A DNA stretch of 64,000 bases from Marinoscillum sp040218045. Its GTDB lineage: Bacteria > Bacteroidota > Bacteroidia > Cytophagales > Cyclobacteriaceae. The notes under the pieces were generated by a model, which saw nothing but the letters and a program-made list of their open reading frames with translations, had not been told where the DNA came from and did not search any database. The DNA lies in contig JAVJQA010000006.1 in NCBI GenBank assembly GCA_040218045.1, forward strand, positions 248,001 through 312,000. The letters run 5' to 3'. Below, piece after piece: positions 41,780 to 51,107 of this stretch. Positions within the stretch are counted from its first letter, which is position 1, and each line of letters starts with the position of its first letter. Both the position numbers and the translations under genes were made by a program.

Positions 41780-44422
41780 CTATTTTCGAATTAGAATCTT
41801 GCGAATGATATACTTGTCGTTGGAAAGCTTCACATTGAGTTGGTATACCCCACTTCTAATGTTTGAAACATTTAGAGTAGTGTTTTTTGTGGGGTTTTCA
41901 AACTGTTTGGATATTAGGGTTACCCCCTTTTCATCCAACAGTTCAAATGAGTTAATGGATACAATGGATTTTAAATTGAGTAGTTGAAATGCTGGGTTAG
42001 GATAAATAGAAATATTCGGTGATGAATTTAGAACTAATGAAGTAGAGTCAGTCTCATCCACATCCAATATTGCAACTTTGAATAACTGTTCGATAAAAAG
42101 ACCCCCGGAATCGGTCACCCGAATCGTGAACTCAAGTGAATCTCGGAATTGCTCAAAATCATGTTTCTTGATTGAAAATAAACTGTCATCATAAATTTCA
42201 ATGACTGATGAATCCTTCGTAGTGTAGTAGTGTAAATCATTTAAGGAATGGTCTATAGTTGACAAGTTGCCAATGAATGTAGAATTTTCGTACAATCCAT
42301 CTCCAGTCAAACTTATATGGCGTGGAGGATTACAGCTCTCGTTTAGATAGTAACGCGTGCAGTTTTCGCCATTTCCTATTATACGATTATCGTCCCCTTC
42401 TAAAAAGTTTAATATCAAACAACATTCATTTAACTGAGGATTAGCTTCTATCGTTGTTTTGCTGCAAGACTCCAGAGATTTCAACCAATTGAGATTGTTT
42501 AGTTTTGGATTATACATAACCTTTAAAACGTCTACGCTTTTCAGATCAAAAAATGAATTAACATCAACCAATTGATCTGCATAAAGTAATTCCAACCCCT
42601 TGTCTATTCTCCGTATTTGAGTAAAACAATTCAATTCCCTCAAGCTTCCTACCCTGTAGAGATTTATTTCTGTTGCTCGCTTTGCCTTGGTTAACACGTT
42701 CAAATCGACTAGGCTTGGGCTGTAAAAGACACCAAATTCTCCAACATTTTCAACATTGTTCAACATAGTTATAGAGGTCAAAAGAGGATTAAGAAAGAAC
42801 GTTATATTGCTCAGAGCGATAGTATCATTTGATGAAGTAACGGAATCCAGTAAATCAACACTATGGAGAGAGTCATTAGACAAGAAATGCATCCCAAATC
42901 CACCATTTGTTTTTAAGTGTTCAAGACCACCGACATGCTTCAACGTTGCGTTATTATGAACATTTAACGTTGAATTCATTTTTAGGTCCGAAGGCAAGCG
43001 AACTGAGTCCATTCTCCCATTATTCTGAATTCGCATAAGCCCACACTCTTTCAGACTTGATAGATCTATTTTTGTTAAATTGATATTTTTTTCAATCAAT
43101 AAATAGTTGACCTTTTGAAGTCCTTCTATTCCTAAATTTGTAACGTTGTTGTGGGTGATAAATAATTCATCGATCAAATCCATGTCAGTAAACACTAAAT
43201 TGTTAAATGTGTTAGCTGAAACCATTAGCCGGCTGCTATCCATTCTAACATTCGTAGGGAAGTGGATGGTCTCGCCCATGCCTCGATTGTAATGTAGTTG
43301 CATTAACTCTTCTACGTTTTCCAAGTGATCAAGACCTTCAAGATTTAATAAGGCATCATTTTCATTTATTTTGATGGTGTTTGTTGACAATAAGTTACGC
43401 AAGCCAATCAGTGATTTAAGGCTATCATTGTCTATGATAAAAAGTTTGTTAATCCTCCGCACTTGGTGAAGCCCCTCTAATGACCTTAAATGATGGTTTT
43501 CAGATAAAAAGACTAAATCAAAATTGATAAATTCTGACATCTGAGCAAGACTACCAACCTGCGTCTCCTGCAAATAGAAATCATCTATCTGCTCAATATT
43601 CTCTATCCCTTTCAGGCTAGTAAAAGATGGACCACTCACTGTGAGATGATCAAGTTTAACCTGATCTTTTAATGCGTCTAAATTATTCACTGGGATGTGG
43701 CTCAGCCTTACTGCGCTAAGTCGAGGCATACCTCTCAGATCAGACATTTTTGAGTTATGAATAAGGTTGAGCTCTTTTATATATTCAAAGTTTGATAAGT
43801 ACCCAATACTCTTGATTGGAAGACAATTGAGCTCTAAACCAAAATTTAAACTGTCCAAATGTGGAAGAAAACCCTCCAGCGTCATTAGGGAATCATTGTT
43901 GTAAATTTTTATCCATGATTGTACATTCTTAAGTTGCGGAAAGGCTCCCTCTAGCGAAACAATCTTACTATGACTTAGCTCCAAGAAATAAACGGATGTA
44001 AGGGAATCAAAACCTAAAACCTGTGACAGAGAGTCAAAATTGCTAATCGCTAAATTTCTTACATACTTCAACCCTTCAAAACCATGAAAATCCTTTATAG
44101 AAGCATTGTTTGATAAAGTAAGTACTTGTAAGCTATCAATTAGCTCCAAACCTTGAAATGAGGTTAAGTAGGGATTATTTCTTATCTCCAAACTTTTCAC
44201 TTTGGTCAACGGATATAAAGCGTTAAGAGAGAGAATGTCTGTAGAGTCCTTAGAATATCGAGAGGTTCCGATGATTAAGTTATCGGTTATTTCCTGGTAG
44301 CCTAAAGTACCAAACGAGTCTACCTCTGCCTGAGTGTTTAAAAACACATTTCCATTATAAACCTGCGCATTCATCGAACCTGCGCAAAAAATTGAGATAA
44401 GAAATAATATCTTCTTCACCAC
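41780..44422 (-). CDS. Leucine-rich-repeat protein with T9SS sorting domain
   Basis: An 880-residue secreted protein: signal peptide (cleavage near MNAQ, about 19), then roughly 25 irregular leucine-rich-type repeats (about 60-690), with units such as LQVLTLSNNASIKDFHGFEGL and VNYLLIEKNINLTKIDLSSL, in the style of receptor L-domain or BspA surface proteins. A cadherin-like segment (about 715-790, GDGLYENSTFIGNLSTIDHS) and a type A T9SS CTD follow (ISIYPNPAFQLLNLKS ... GVYQLNVKLSNDKYIIRKILIRK). It should be exported to the cell surface and could bind ligands or adhere; its natural target is unknown. Confidence 0.88.
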   Translation of the reverse strand: MVKKILFLISIFCAGSMNAQVYNGNVFLNTQAEVDSFGTLGYQEITDNLIIGTSRYSKDSTDILSLNALYPLTKVKSLEIRNNPYLTSFQGLELIDSLQVLTLSNNASIKDFHGFEGLKYVRNLAISNFDSLSQVLGFDSLTSVYFLELSHSKIVSLEGAFPQLKNVQSWIKIYNNDSLMTLEGFLPHLDSLNFGLELNCLPIKSIGYLSNFEYIKELNLIHNSKMSDLRGMPRLSAVRLSHIPVNNLDALKDQVKLDHLTVSGPSFTSLKGIENIEQIDDFYLQETQVGSLAQMSEFINFDLVFLSENHHLRSLEGLHQVRRINKLFIIDNDSLKSLIGLRNLLSTNTIKINENDALLNLEGLDHLENVEELMQLHYNRGMGETIHFPTNVRMDSSRLMVSANTFNNLVFTDMDLIDELFITHNNVTNLGIEGLQKVNYLLIEKNINLTKIDLSSLKECGLMRIQNNGRMDSVRLPSDLKMNSTLNVHNNATLKHVGGLEHLKTNGGFGMHFLSNDSLHSVDLLDSVTSSNDTIALSNITFFLNPLLTSITMLNNVENVGEFGVFYSPSLVDLNVLTKAKRATEINLYRVGSLRELNCFTQIRRIDKGLELLYADQLVDVNSFFDLKSVDVLKVMYNPKLNNLNWLKSLESCSKTTIEANPQLNECCLILNFLEGDDNRIIGNGENCTRYYLNESCNPPRHISLTGDGLYENSTFIGNLSTIDHSLNDLHYYTTKDSSVIEIYDDSLFSIKKHDFEQFRDSLEFTIRVTDSGGLFIEQLFKVAILDVDETDSTSLVLNSSPNISIYPNPAFQLLNLKSIVSINSFELLDEKGVTLISKQFENPTKNTTLNVSNIRSGVYQLNVKLSNDKYIIRKILIRK

Positions 44423-44642
44423 GAGTATCCATTCAAAGATTTAACATTACAAATTAAGTAATTTTGCCACTATCAGAACGATTCTCTGAACTTTGTGAAC
44501 CCCTTGAATGAAATTCCTGATACACCCCAATGCTGATGCTCTCTTACTACCAACCCAATTTTGGATGACCAAAACCAGTAATATTTGAAGCCTCTCACCG
44601 ATAGCAGGATAAAAGGCTCCATTTGTTCGGTTTTTACACCAA

Positions 44643-44891
44643 CTACTTCCTGAAAAGCCTTGTCCTACCTGGGCCAAAGCTCTCTGAAAAGTATCTCCCA
44701 CCTGTACGTTGTGTTTTCCAGGTACTCAGGTTTCCCGGAGACATAATGTCTTCCGTTGATAGCCCAGCATCCCGAATGGTGAGATTGTCCACGTCAATAT
44801 ATGTGCCTACGCTGGTTTCCTGTACCTGATCCTTATGGTCATTCCACAGGGTATCCAGCTTTTTATCGATATCTTCTTTGTTCTGTATCAT
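44643..44891 (-). CDS. Possible small hypothetical protein
   Basis: An 82-residue frame with a protein-like first half (KEDIDKKLDTLWNDHKDQVQETSVGTYIDVDN, helical and acidic) and a second half that drifts into basic, less convincing sequence. A different minus frame stays open downstream to 44447, so the original gene may be longer and frameshifted, or only the first half is real. No family is recognised. The flanking 44423-44642 shows nothing else. Confidence 0.35.
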   Translation of the reverse strand: MIQNKEDIDKKLDTLWNDHKDQVQETSVGTYIDVDNLTIRDAGLSTEDIMSPGNLSTWKTQRTGGRYFSESFGPGRTRLFRK

Positions 44892-45034
44892 AGCTTATTG
44901 TGTTTTTGTTGTTACTGATATAATGGCAGAAAAAGCGAATTGTTTGCCAGGAACACAAAATATTAACAGTTGCTGGTAGAAGATTCCGGGGAGGTACAAA
45001 GATTTTTGCAGAACTTGTAGCTTTACTCATAGCT

Positions 45035-46366
45035 ATGAAAAAACCCGCTCCTAAAGCCTTTCCTTCCCGCAATGCTTTTCAAAACCTCAAGACCTTTCAG
45101 AAAGACCCTCTCCTTTATATGAAAACTGCTGCGGAACAGCAGGGCAGTCCAGTGGATTTGCACCTGCCTATGGGCAAGTTTGTGCTGGTCAATGATGCGG
45201 ACCAGTTCGCTGAAGTCTTCCTTCAGGAAAAGGAGCACTATCAAAAAAGCAAAGGCTACAAAGAAATTGCACTGGTATTGGGCAATGGCTTGCTCACGGC
45301 AGAAGGTGAAGAGTGGCATGAGCAACGAAAAGCACTTCAGCCGTCATTTCACAAAACCGCATTGAGAAAACTATTGCCGTCTGTTTGGGATACGTCGGCA
45401 GCTTACATCCGAGAGTTGGAGCCTAGCACTTCCCTACAGCTGGATGCTGAGATGAGTGGGCTCACCATGACCATCCTCCTCAACTCGCTCATCAAGTACC
45501 AGGACGAAGAGATGGTTTCTAAAATGAGTAAGCACATCGCCTTTGGGCAGGAATTTATAGTAAACCGGATCCGGTCACCTTTTAAATGGCCAGTGTGGAC
45601 GCCTACGAGTAATAACCGGCAGTACCATCGCATGATGGCCGATGCAGATTTGCTGATTCAGCGCTGTGTGGAGGACCGCAAAGCCATGACAGAAGGAGAC
45701 GTCAATGACCTGTTGCAAGTGTTGATGAATCATTACGATCCTGATGCTTCGTTCACTGAGATAAGAAACCAGATTCTAACTTTTCTTGTGGCAGGGCATG
45801 AAACTTCGGCCATCGCCATGACATGGACGCTGCATTTGCTGGCACATCATCCTGACATTCAGCAAAAATTTTATGAAGAAATAGCCGACATTGATGCAAT
45901 GGATGATCTGGACTTGATGAATTTCCAGGGATTGGATTACACCCAAAAAGTGATCAAGGAGTCGTTGCGGTATTATCCACCTATTTGGAACATTGTCCGT
46001 CGTGCGATAAAGGAAAACGAGGTTGGCGGTAACACGGTTGCAGTTGGTCAGCAGGTAATGCTCAACATTTACCTGATGCATCATAACCCAAAGTATTGGA
46101 AGGATCCGGAAACCTTTGATCCCGAAAGGTGGGATATATCAGGAAAAGATCTTCACAAGTTTCAATACTTGCCTTTTGGTGGTGGCGGTCGTTTTTGTAT
46201 CGGCAATAATTTCGCCTTGTTCGAAATCATGATCCTCCTGATCCAATTTGTGAAAAAGTACGAAATTCTTCCACAATCACCGGAGCATGTCCCCTTCAAT
46301 CCATTGCTTACCCTTCGGCCTAAAGATCCTGTGACAGTTAGATTGAAGGAAAGAAAAGGAAGTTGA
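45035..46366 (+). CDS. Cytochrome P450
   Basis: A 443-residue P450. The I-helix oxygen-activation motif is AGHETSA, the ExxR pair is in KESLRYYPP, PERW-type PERWD is near 355, and the heme-binding loop is FGGGGRFCIGN with the axial cysteine at C388. All diagnostic motifs are present and the length is normal for soluble bacterial P450s of the CYP102-like/CYP4-like branch. It oxidises a hydrophobic substrate, possibly a fatty acid, with electrons from an unidentified ferredoxin or reductase; none is encoded nearby. It is transcribed alone, convergent with the next gene. Confidence 0.95.
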   Translation: MKKPAPKAFPSRNAFQNLKTFQKDPLLYMKTAAEQQGSPVDLHLPMGKFVLVNDADQFAEVFLQEKEHYQKSKGYKEIALVLGNGLLTAEGEEWHEQRKALQPSFHKTALRKLLPSVWDTSAAYIRELEPSTSLQLDAEMSGLTMTILLNSLIKYQDEEMVSKMSKHIAFGQEFIVNRIRSPFKWPVWTPTSNNRQYHRMMADADLLIQRCVEDRKAMTEGDVNDLLQVLMNHYDPDASFTEIRNQILTFLVAGHETSAIAMTWTLHLLAHHPDIQQKFYEEIADIDAMDDLDLMNFQGLDYTQKVIKESLRYYPPIWNIVRRAIKENEVGGNTVAVGQQVMLNIYLMHHNPKYWKDPETFDPERWDISGKDLHKFQYLPFGGGGRFCIGNNFALFEIMILLIQFVKKYEILPQSPEHVPFNPLLTLRPKDPVTVRLKERKGS

Positions 46367-46445
46367 AGGAACATTGTTTTTCCCAAGAAATCAAACTCGC
46401 AATGGGTTAGCTAAATCTTTGATACTAAGATTTTACCAAATGTTT

Positions 46446-48005
46446 CTAATATCTCAGCCTATAGAATCCATCACGTTCCATTTTATAATTCACTCCTTCT
46501 ATTTCTAACCGGGATTGCGTAAGATCCGTGATATCTGACTTTAGGGTATGCAGCGTAAACCCATACTTTCGGGCCAGGTTCAGATAATCTGTATTGATCC
46601 CTTTATCCGTATGACAAAGTATGATCCTTAACTTTCCCTTAAAAGCAGCAAGCATCAGTTCGTCCCTGGGAAAGGAGTAATTATCTGCAATCATAATTAT
46701 TTCACCTTGAGGAGTGGCTTGCTTTACACCTGCCATAAGCGCTTCAAAATTGTTTTCCGGTAAATCTCCGCCTCCACCGTTGAGCATTGCCTCAAACATC
46801 TTATCTTTCACGGATGTGAAATCGCTTGTTTTTACAAAATAAAGTCCACCCGTTTTACCAATAGTTTTTTGATTGGTCGGTTTGTCATTGCCATCATTAA
46901 AGAAGACGTAGTTTTTAGGAATACTGTCATTCTGAAGCTTTAGCCATTTCAACAAATCAGCAGTAAAAGGGTACATGCTACCTGTAACATCTACCACATA
47001 AAGCTCAGGGTTCCATCGGTTTCTTTCCAGGGTTTTGGAAACTACATTCTGGGTAATCTTTGGAATCAATTGTTGATAGGAAGTATCTGTTTGATAGGCT
47101 ACACACTGTTCATATTGCTGAAGCATTTTGTGCCTTTTGATCAGGTCTTCTGGGATTTCAAACCCTGTGATAGTCACACTTTCGCCACGAAGCGGAAAAC
47201 TCACGTACCCCTTTGCTGTGACTTGAAATTGCTTCCTGCCAATCACAATACCACGATTCCATTGAAGAACATATTGCAGGCGTTTGGCCAGATCATCTTT
47301 GCAGGGAAAGAGGTTGCCCTTGACCAACACATCTGTTGGTCTTCCCATATAATCCATGGTCGCTTCAAAAAACACTCGCCCTTTATAGTCCTCATTACAT
47401 TTGTACAGTTTGTCCAACCGATCGGTCAAATATTCACTGGAATAATACGATTGAGGATATTCACAACCGATACGTTTATAGGTGATCTTGAGCTTTTCCT
47501 GGTTTTTAACAATGAACTCATTTAGAGCGGTGAGTTCAGACTTGATGCTGTCAACCTCCAGTTTGGAAGATTCTTTCGTAAAATACTCCTCATAATATAT
47601 CACGAACCCGTGAAAGAAATCATTACAGGTCTGAGAAGAGTTGCATCCGGTTTGACCAATAATATTCCAGTCAAAAAACTTATTTACCGTTATTTGCGGA
47701 TTGATGTCAATAAGCCTATCAAGTCTTGCCAAATCAAGCTGTCGTTGATCGAATTCTGCGGATTCACTAAAGCGCGTGTAAACAAGGTCGATTTTAAGAA
47801 TCCTCCTGTCAGTAAAAGGAATGGTTCTGATTTCATCTTTAGCAAATCCAGAAGCAAGCACCAGGGACTCATATCGCTCATCAAACTCGTATTTGCCCAT
47901 GTTTTGATGAGATGCGGATTGATAGACAAATTTTGCCTCCTCAGATTGAGCCCGGGCAAAAAACAACCCGAAATTCCAGCATATATATAAAATCAGATAC
48001 CTCAA
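46446..48005 (-). CDS. Secreted von Willebrand factor A-like protein
   Basis: A 519-residue protein if started at TTG 48005, which gives a good signal peptide (LRYLILYICWNFGLFFARAQ). The frame runs to an ATG at 48152, but that would add a cysteine-rich non-signal segment and overlap the divergent glycosyltransferase. The N-terminal 300 residues are unassigned. The C-terminal ~180 form a vWA-like domain with a MIDAS motif DVTGSMYPF and a later IIMIADNYS strand, both consistent with metal-ion-dependent adhesion. It may be an outer-surface or periplasmic adhesion or scaffolding protein; no pathway is apparent. Confidence 0.72.
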   Translation of the reverse strand: MRYLILYICWNFGLFFARAQSEEAKFVYQSASHQNMGKYEFDERYESLVLASGFAKDEIRTIPFTDRRILKIDLVYTRFSESAEFDQRQLDLARLDRLIDINPQITVNKFFDWNIIGQTGCNSSQTCNDFFHGFVIYYEEYFTKESSKLEVDSIKSELTALNEFIVKNQEKLKITYKRIGCEYPQSYYSSEYLTDRLDKLYKCNEDYKGRVFFEATMDYMGRPTDVLVKGNLFPCKDDLAKRLQYVLQWNRGIVIGRKQFQVTAKGYVSFPLRGESVTITGFEIPEDLIKRHKMLQQYEQCVAYQTDTSYQQLIPKITQNVVSKTLERNRWNPELYVVDVTGSMYPFTADLLKWLKLQNDSIPKNYVFFNDGNDKPTNQKTIGKTGGLYFVKTSDFTSVKDKMFEAMLNGGGGDLPENNFEALMAGVKQATPQGEIIMIADNYSFPRDELMLAAFKGKLRIILCHTDKGINTDYLNLARKYGFTLHTLKSDITDLTQSRLEIEGVNYKMERDGFYRLRY

Positions 48006-48131
48006 AATGGGGATTTTTAACCAATTACATCGAATTCTACTTAACGAAAGTACTGAAACTAAGATTCTGTGGCGATCTTTATAACTAAAACACGCACAGC
48101 GTGTTTCTAAGATACCACTTTGAGTAAGTAC

Positions 48132-49337
48132 ATGAAAATACTTTATGTCCATCAGTACTTCCGTACGCCTGATGAAGGCGGCTGTCTGAGATCATACCAC
48201 TTGGCCAAAGGTCTGGTAGAGGCTGGCCACGAAGTGACCATGATCACGGCACATAACGAGCATTCCGGAATAAAAAACATTTCAGGAATTAAGGTGCAGT
48301 ATCTTAAAATACCTTACGGCAATCATTTTGGTTTTGTTAGGAGGATTTTTGCTTATATTTCTTTCGTACAGAAGTCCATCAAACTCATCACTAAGCTCGG
48401 TGGCAAGTTTGACCTTGCTTACGTGATGACCACTCCACTCACCACAGGATGGATCGCACTACATGTCAAGGAGCGATACAACATTCCTTATTACTTTGAG
48501 GTTGGTGATTTGTGGCCTGAAGCCCCCATCAAAATGGGTGCAATCAACAATGGATTGGTTAAAAAGTGGCTTTATTCCTTTGAGAAGAAATGTTACTTTG
48601 AAGCTCAACGTGTGGTAGCTCTTTCACCGGCTATCAGAAATTATATCGAGGCAAACTCCCCTGAAACCAAGGTACATGTTTTGACGAATTTTTCGGATGT
48701 TTCCTTTTTCGAGTTCCATCGCAAAATTCACAGCTTTTCAGATACCAATCCAATGAAAGTTGGATACATCGGCACTTTTGGAGCAGCCAATCACCTCGAT
48801 TATCTCGTCAACGTTGCCAAAGCATGCCTGGAGGTAGAATTACCGGTTCATTTCACCCTGATGGGAGAAGGGGCCCAATATAAAACTTTGAAAAAACTGA
48901 GTTTGGAACTACCAAACCTTAGGGTGCTGCCTTTTGGCAACTCAGAGCTTGTGAAGGAAGTACTAGAAGCACAGGATGCGGTTTACGTATCGTTCAAAAA
49001 TCTCGAAATCCTGAACACAGGCAGTCCCAACAAGTTTTTTGATGGGATCGCTGCAGGTAAACTGATCATCCTGAATTTTGGGGGTTGGTTGCGTTCATTG
49101 GTTGACAAACACGATGTTGGGTTTTATCATGACCCAAATGATCCTAAAGAATTTGTCCGCAAAATCAAGGTTTTTCTGGCTGACACAAAGCTCCTCGGCC
49201 GATATCAAAACAATGCTCGAAATCTAGCAGAACGCTATTATGATAAAGACCTTCAGGTACAAAAAATGCTGAAAATGCTTAGGAATGAAAAGCATTTGAG
49301 TGTCAGCGACTCTGAGGTTTATATCCTGACTGCATAA
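48132..49337 (+). CDS. Glycosyltransferase family 4 (WbuB-like)
   Basis: A 401-residue GT-B enzyme; start at ATG 48132 (MKILYVHQYFRTPDEGGCLR) rather than TTG 48120. The N-terminal Rossmann domain has GGCLRSYHLAKGLVEAGHEVTMIT, the acceptor domain has YFEVGDLWPEAPI, and the donor half has VGYIGTFGAANHLD and the GSPNKFFDGIAAGK motif with the glutamate-like donor-binding region. WbuB-like members add N-acetylfucosamine or related sugars to O-antigen or capsule; the donor here is unknown. Its 3' end overlaps the convergent gldB by 35 bp. Confidence 0.9.
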   Translation: MKILYVHQYFRTPDEGGCLRSYHLAKGLVEAGHEVTMITAHNEHSGIKNISGIKVQYLKIPYGNHFGFVRRIFAYISFVQKSIKLITKLGGKFDLAYVMTTPLTTGWIALHVKERYNIPYYFEVGDLWPEAPIKMGAINNGLVKKWLYSFEKKCYFEAQRVVALSPAIRNYIEANSPETKVHVLTNFSDVSFFEFHRKIHSFSDTNPMKVGYIGTFGAANHLDYLVNVAKACLEVELPVHFTLMGEGAQYKTLKKLSLELPNLRVLPFGNSELVKEVLEAQDAVYVSFKNLEILNTGSPNKFFDGIAAGKLIILNFGGWLRSLVDKHDVGFYHDPNDPKEFVRKIKVFLADTKLLGRYQNNARNLAERYYDKDLQVQKMLKMLRNEKHLSVSDSEVYILTA

Positions 49338-50286
49338 AAAGCTGATCATTGTTAGTGGCAGAGATGAGCTCCTTGATGGTAACATCATTTTTTTCCATAA
49401 AACTCTCAACAATTCTCCAACCAACCCACGCACCAACTCTACCCGGACATTTCTGATCAATCTCATAAACATTTGGTCGCTCCCCGAGGAACCGGCGTTT
49501 TGTCATTTGGCTCGTTTCGTATAGGGCCTCATTCTCCAGCAATGTCGCCCAGATGATGGCTTCATTGTCATAAATAAGGGTCATTTCTTCAGGAGTGTAT
49601 CCAAGTAAAATCGAATCTGGTGTATTCGGCAGGAGCCTGCTTGCCAGATAATACGTCTTACCAAAATCGATCATTTCGGATATCAGAGAAGATTCTCTGC
49701 CCCGATCCACATGCTGGCCAGCCATAAATTTCACAATTACTCCAGCAAGATGTTCTTTGTTGTATCGCTTGAGGATATACTGGGGCACATCTTGTGGTTT
49801 GAATGTGGCATTCTCGCCAATGAAGAAGTCGAGCCCAATAATGATCAATGAATCAGAGATAAATAAGTCATTGTAAAGTCCCGTCACAATTGTCTCTACT
49901 CTCGGTGTTTTAGTTGACGGAAATAAGGTCTTTAAGCGGCCAAAAGCAGACTCCAGATCAGATTGAACAGACTCAAAATCCTTATAAGCCTCCAGGCTCT
50001 CCCGATAGAGCGTATCAATGGATGGGTTTTTGATTAATGTGGCTATTTTATTTGCTAGTACTTCGGTAGACGGATATTGGTGTCCATCCAAAAAAATATT
50101 TGCAAGGTCTGGATGTTCATCTAAAAATATGTGGACCTCATCTTCATTTTCTGATTCAAACAGATCCTTTTCTAACCTTGCTACTGGAATGGAAATTTCT
50201 GTAGGTGGAATAATATGTTTGTTTCTGGCATCATCTTTACATCCAATGAATAAAAGACAAACAATCATTGTGATAACTGTGCGCAT
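49303..50286 (-). CDS. gldB: Gliding motility lipoprotein GldB
   Basis: A 327-residue lipoprotein; I start at ATG 50286, giving a normal signal with lipobox CLLFIGC. An ATG at 50319 would add 11 residues before it. Family motifs visible: ISIPVARLEKDLFES, HPDLANIFLDGH, YNDLFISDSLIIIGLDFFIGEN, and PGRVGAWVGWRIVESFMEK near the C-terminus. GldB is needed for gliding and type IX secretion in Flavobacterium johnsoniae. Here it is separated from gldD/gldE by about 5 kb and sits divergent from a PorT-like barrel gene. Confidence 0.93.
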   Translation of the reverse strand: MRTVITMIVCLLFIGCKDDARNKHIIPPTEISIPVARLEKDLFESENEDEVHIFLDEHPDLANIFLDGHQYPSTEVLANKIATLIKNPSIDTLYRESLEAYKDFESVQSDLESAFGRLKTLFPSTKTPRVETIVTGLYNDLFISDSLIIIGLDFFIGENATFKPQDVPQYILKRYNKEHLAGVIVKFMAGQHVDRGRESSLISEMIDFGKTYYLASRLLPNTPDSILLGYTPEEMTLIYDNEAIIWATLLENEALYETSQMTKRRFLGERPNVYEIDQKCPGRVGAWVGWRIVESFMEKNDVTIKELISATNNDQLFMQSGYKPQSR

Positions 50287-50332
50287 AGGTCTTAATTTTA
50301 AGCTCATAAATTTATACATTTAAAATAGCCGC

Positions 50333-50992
50333 ATGAGAAAGATTTTCTTATTAATTGCCCTTTCATCTTTGGCCGTCACCGCCTTTTCACAATCCAAGCT
50401 TGGACTAAAATTTTCTCCCGCGATTTCATCCAACCGTATATCACTTATTGACTCTCTATATGATGTAGAGCCTTATAATAATGGGTTCAAGTTTTCCATT
50501 GGATTGATTTATGATCATGAGATCACGGAAACGTACTATCTCAGTACTGGTCTTATTTTTGTTCCCAAGTATGTCGGGTTTCAGGTAAATAAAGAAACTG
50601 ATCAGCCAACCGCTCCTGACTATACTGGGGAACCAATTGAAGAATATCGACTGAACTATCTTCAGATTCCTGTTAGCTTAAAATTATTTACAAACGAAAT
50701 CCAGCCCGATACCAGGATTTACTTTCAGGTAGGAATGGCTCCTGAGATTCGTGTATTTGGCGAGCCAGTGGAAGAGGACTATGACCTCATAGAAACCTTT
50801 TCCAATGTGGATGCGACCATACTTTTTGGTGGAGGTGTGGAATTTAGGGCGGGAATTAACACTACCCTTTTTGGTGGATTTACTTATCAGCGTGGATTGG
50901 GTAACGTGATAAAAACAGAAACGTGGGGATTCCAGGAGGAGCTTTTTATCAGGAGTACACTTGTCTCACTTGACCTGGGCATCAAGTTTTAA
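50333..50992 (+). CDS. PorT-family outer-membrane beta-barrel protein
   Basis: A 219-residue barrel protein with a signal peptide (cleavage near AFSQS, about 20) and eight or so amphipathic strands (LGLKFSPAIS, FKFSIGLIYDHEI, YLSTGLIFVPKY, LNYLQIPVSLKLF) ending in LVSLDLGIKF. The LNYLQIPVSLK segment is typical of PorT-like and outer-membrane protein 40 type families. It lies 46 bp from divergent gldB; a link with the secretion system is possible but not shown by sequence. It ends at a terminator-like inverted repeat. Confidence 0.85.
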   Translation: MRKIFLLIALSSLAVTAFSQSKLGLKFSPAISSNRISLIDSLYDVEPYNNGFKFSIGLIYDHEITETYYLSTGLIFVPKYVGFQVNKETDQPTAPDYTGEPIEEYRLNYLQIPVSLKLFTNEIQPDTRIYFQVGMAPEIRVFGEPVEEDYDLIETFSNVDATILFGGGVEFRAGINTTLFGGFTYQRGLGNVIKTETWGFQEELFIRSTLVSLDLGIKF

Positions 50993-51001
50993 AGCATAAA
51001 A

Positions 51002-51097
51002 AGCCACCTCTAAAAATAACATGTCTTCTTCCATGAGATCCTGAAACAAGTTCAGGATGACCTCATGAGAGTTGATCAAGATTTTTCAGAGGCGGCT
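51002..51097. terminator. Bidirectional terminator carrying a palindromic element in its loop
   Basis: Outer arms AGCCACCTCT plus AAAAAT (51002-51017) pair with ATTTTT, C, AGAGGCGGCT (51081-51097), leaving one G-T type mismatch. The loop is unusually long and holds a second nested palindrome: CATGAG / CTCATG (51032 and 51062) around ATCCTGAA / TTCAGGAT. It lies between the convergent PorT-like and rng genes. Confidence 0.75.
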
Positions 51098-51107
51098 CTA
51101 ATTACTT

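Noticed and set aside
44447..44701. Minus-strand ORF of 84 codons next to the 82-residue hypothetical
   Set aside because: Composition is cysteine- and arginine-mixed without a coherent pattern; kept only as a hint that the neighbouring hypothetical may be frameshifted.
48006..48152. N-terminal extension of the vWA-like protein to ATG 48152
   Set aside because: It would overlap the divergent glycosyltransferase start and is not signal-like, whereas the TTG at 48005 begins directly at a good signal peptide.
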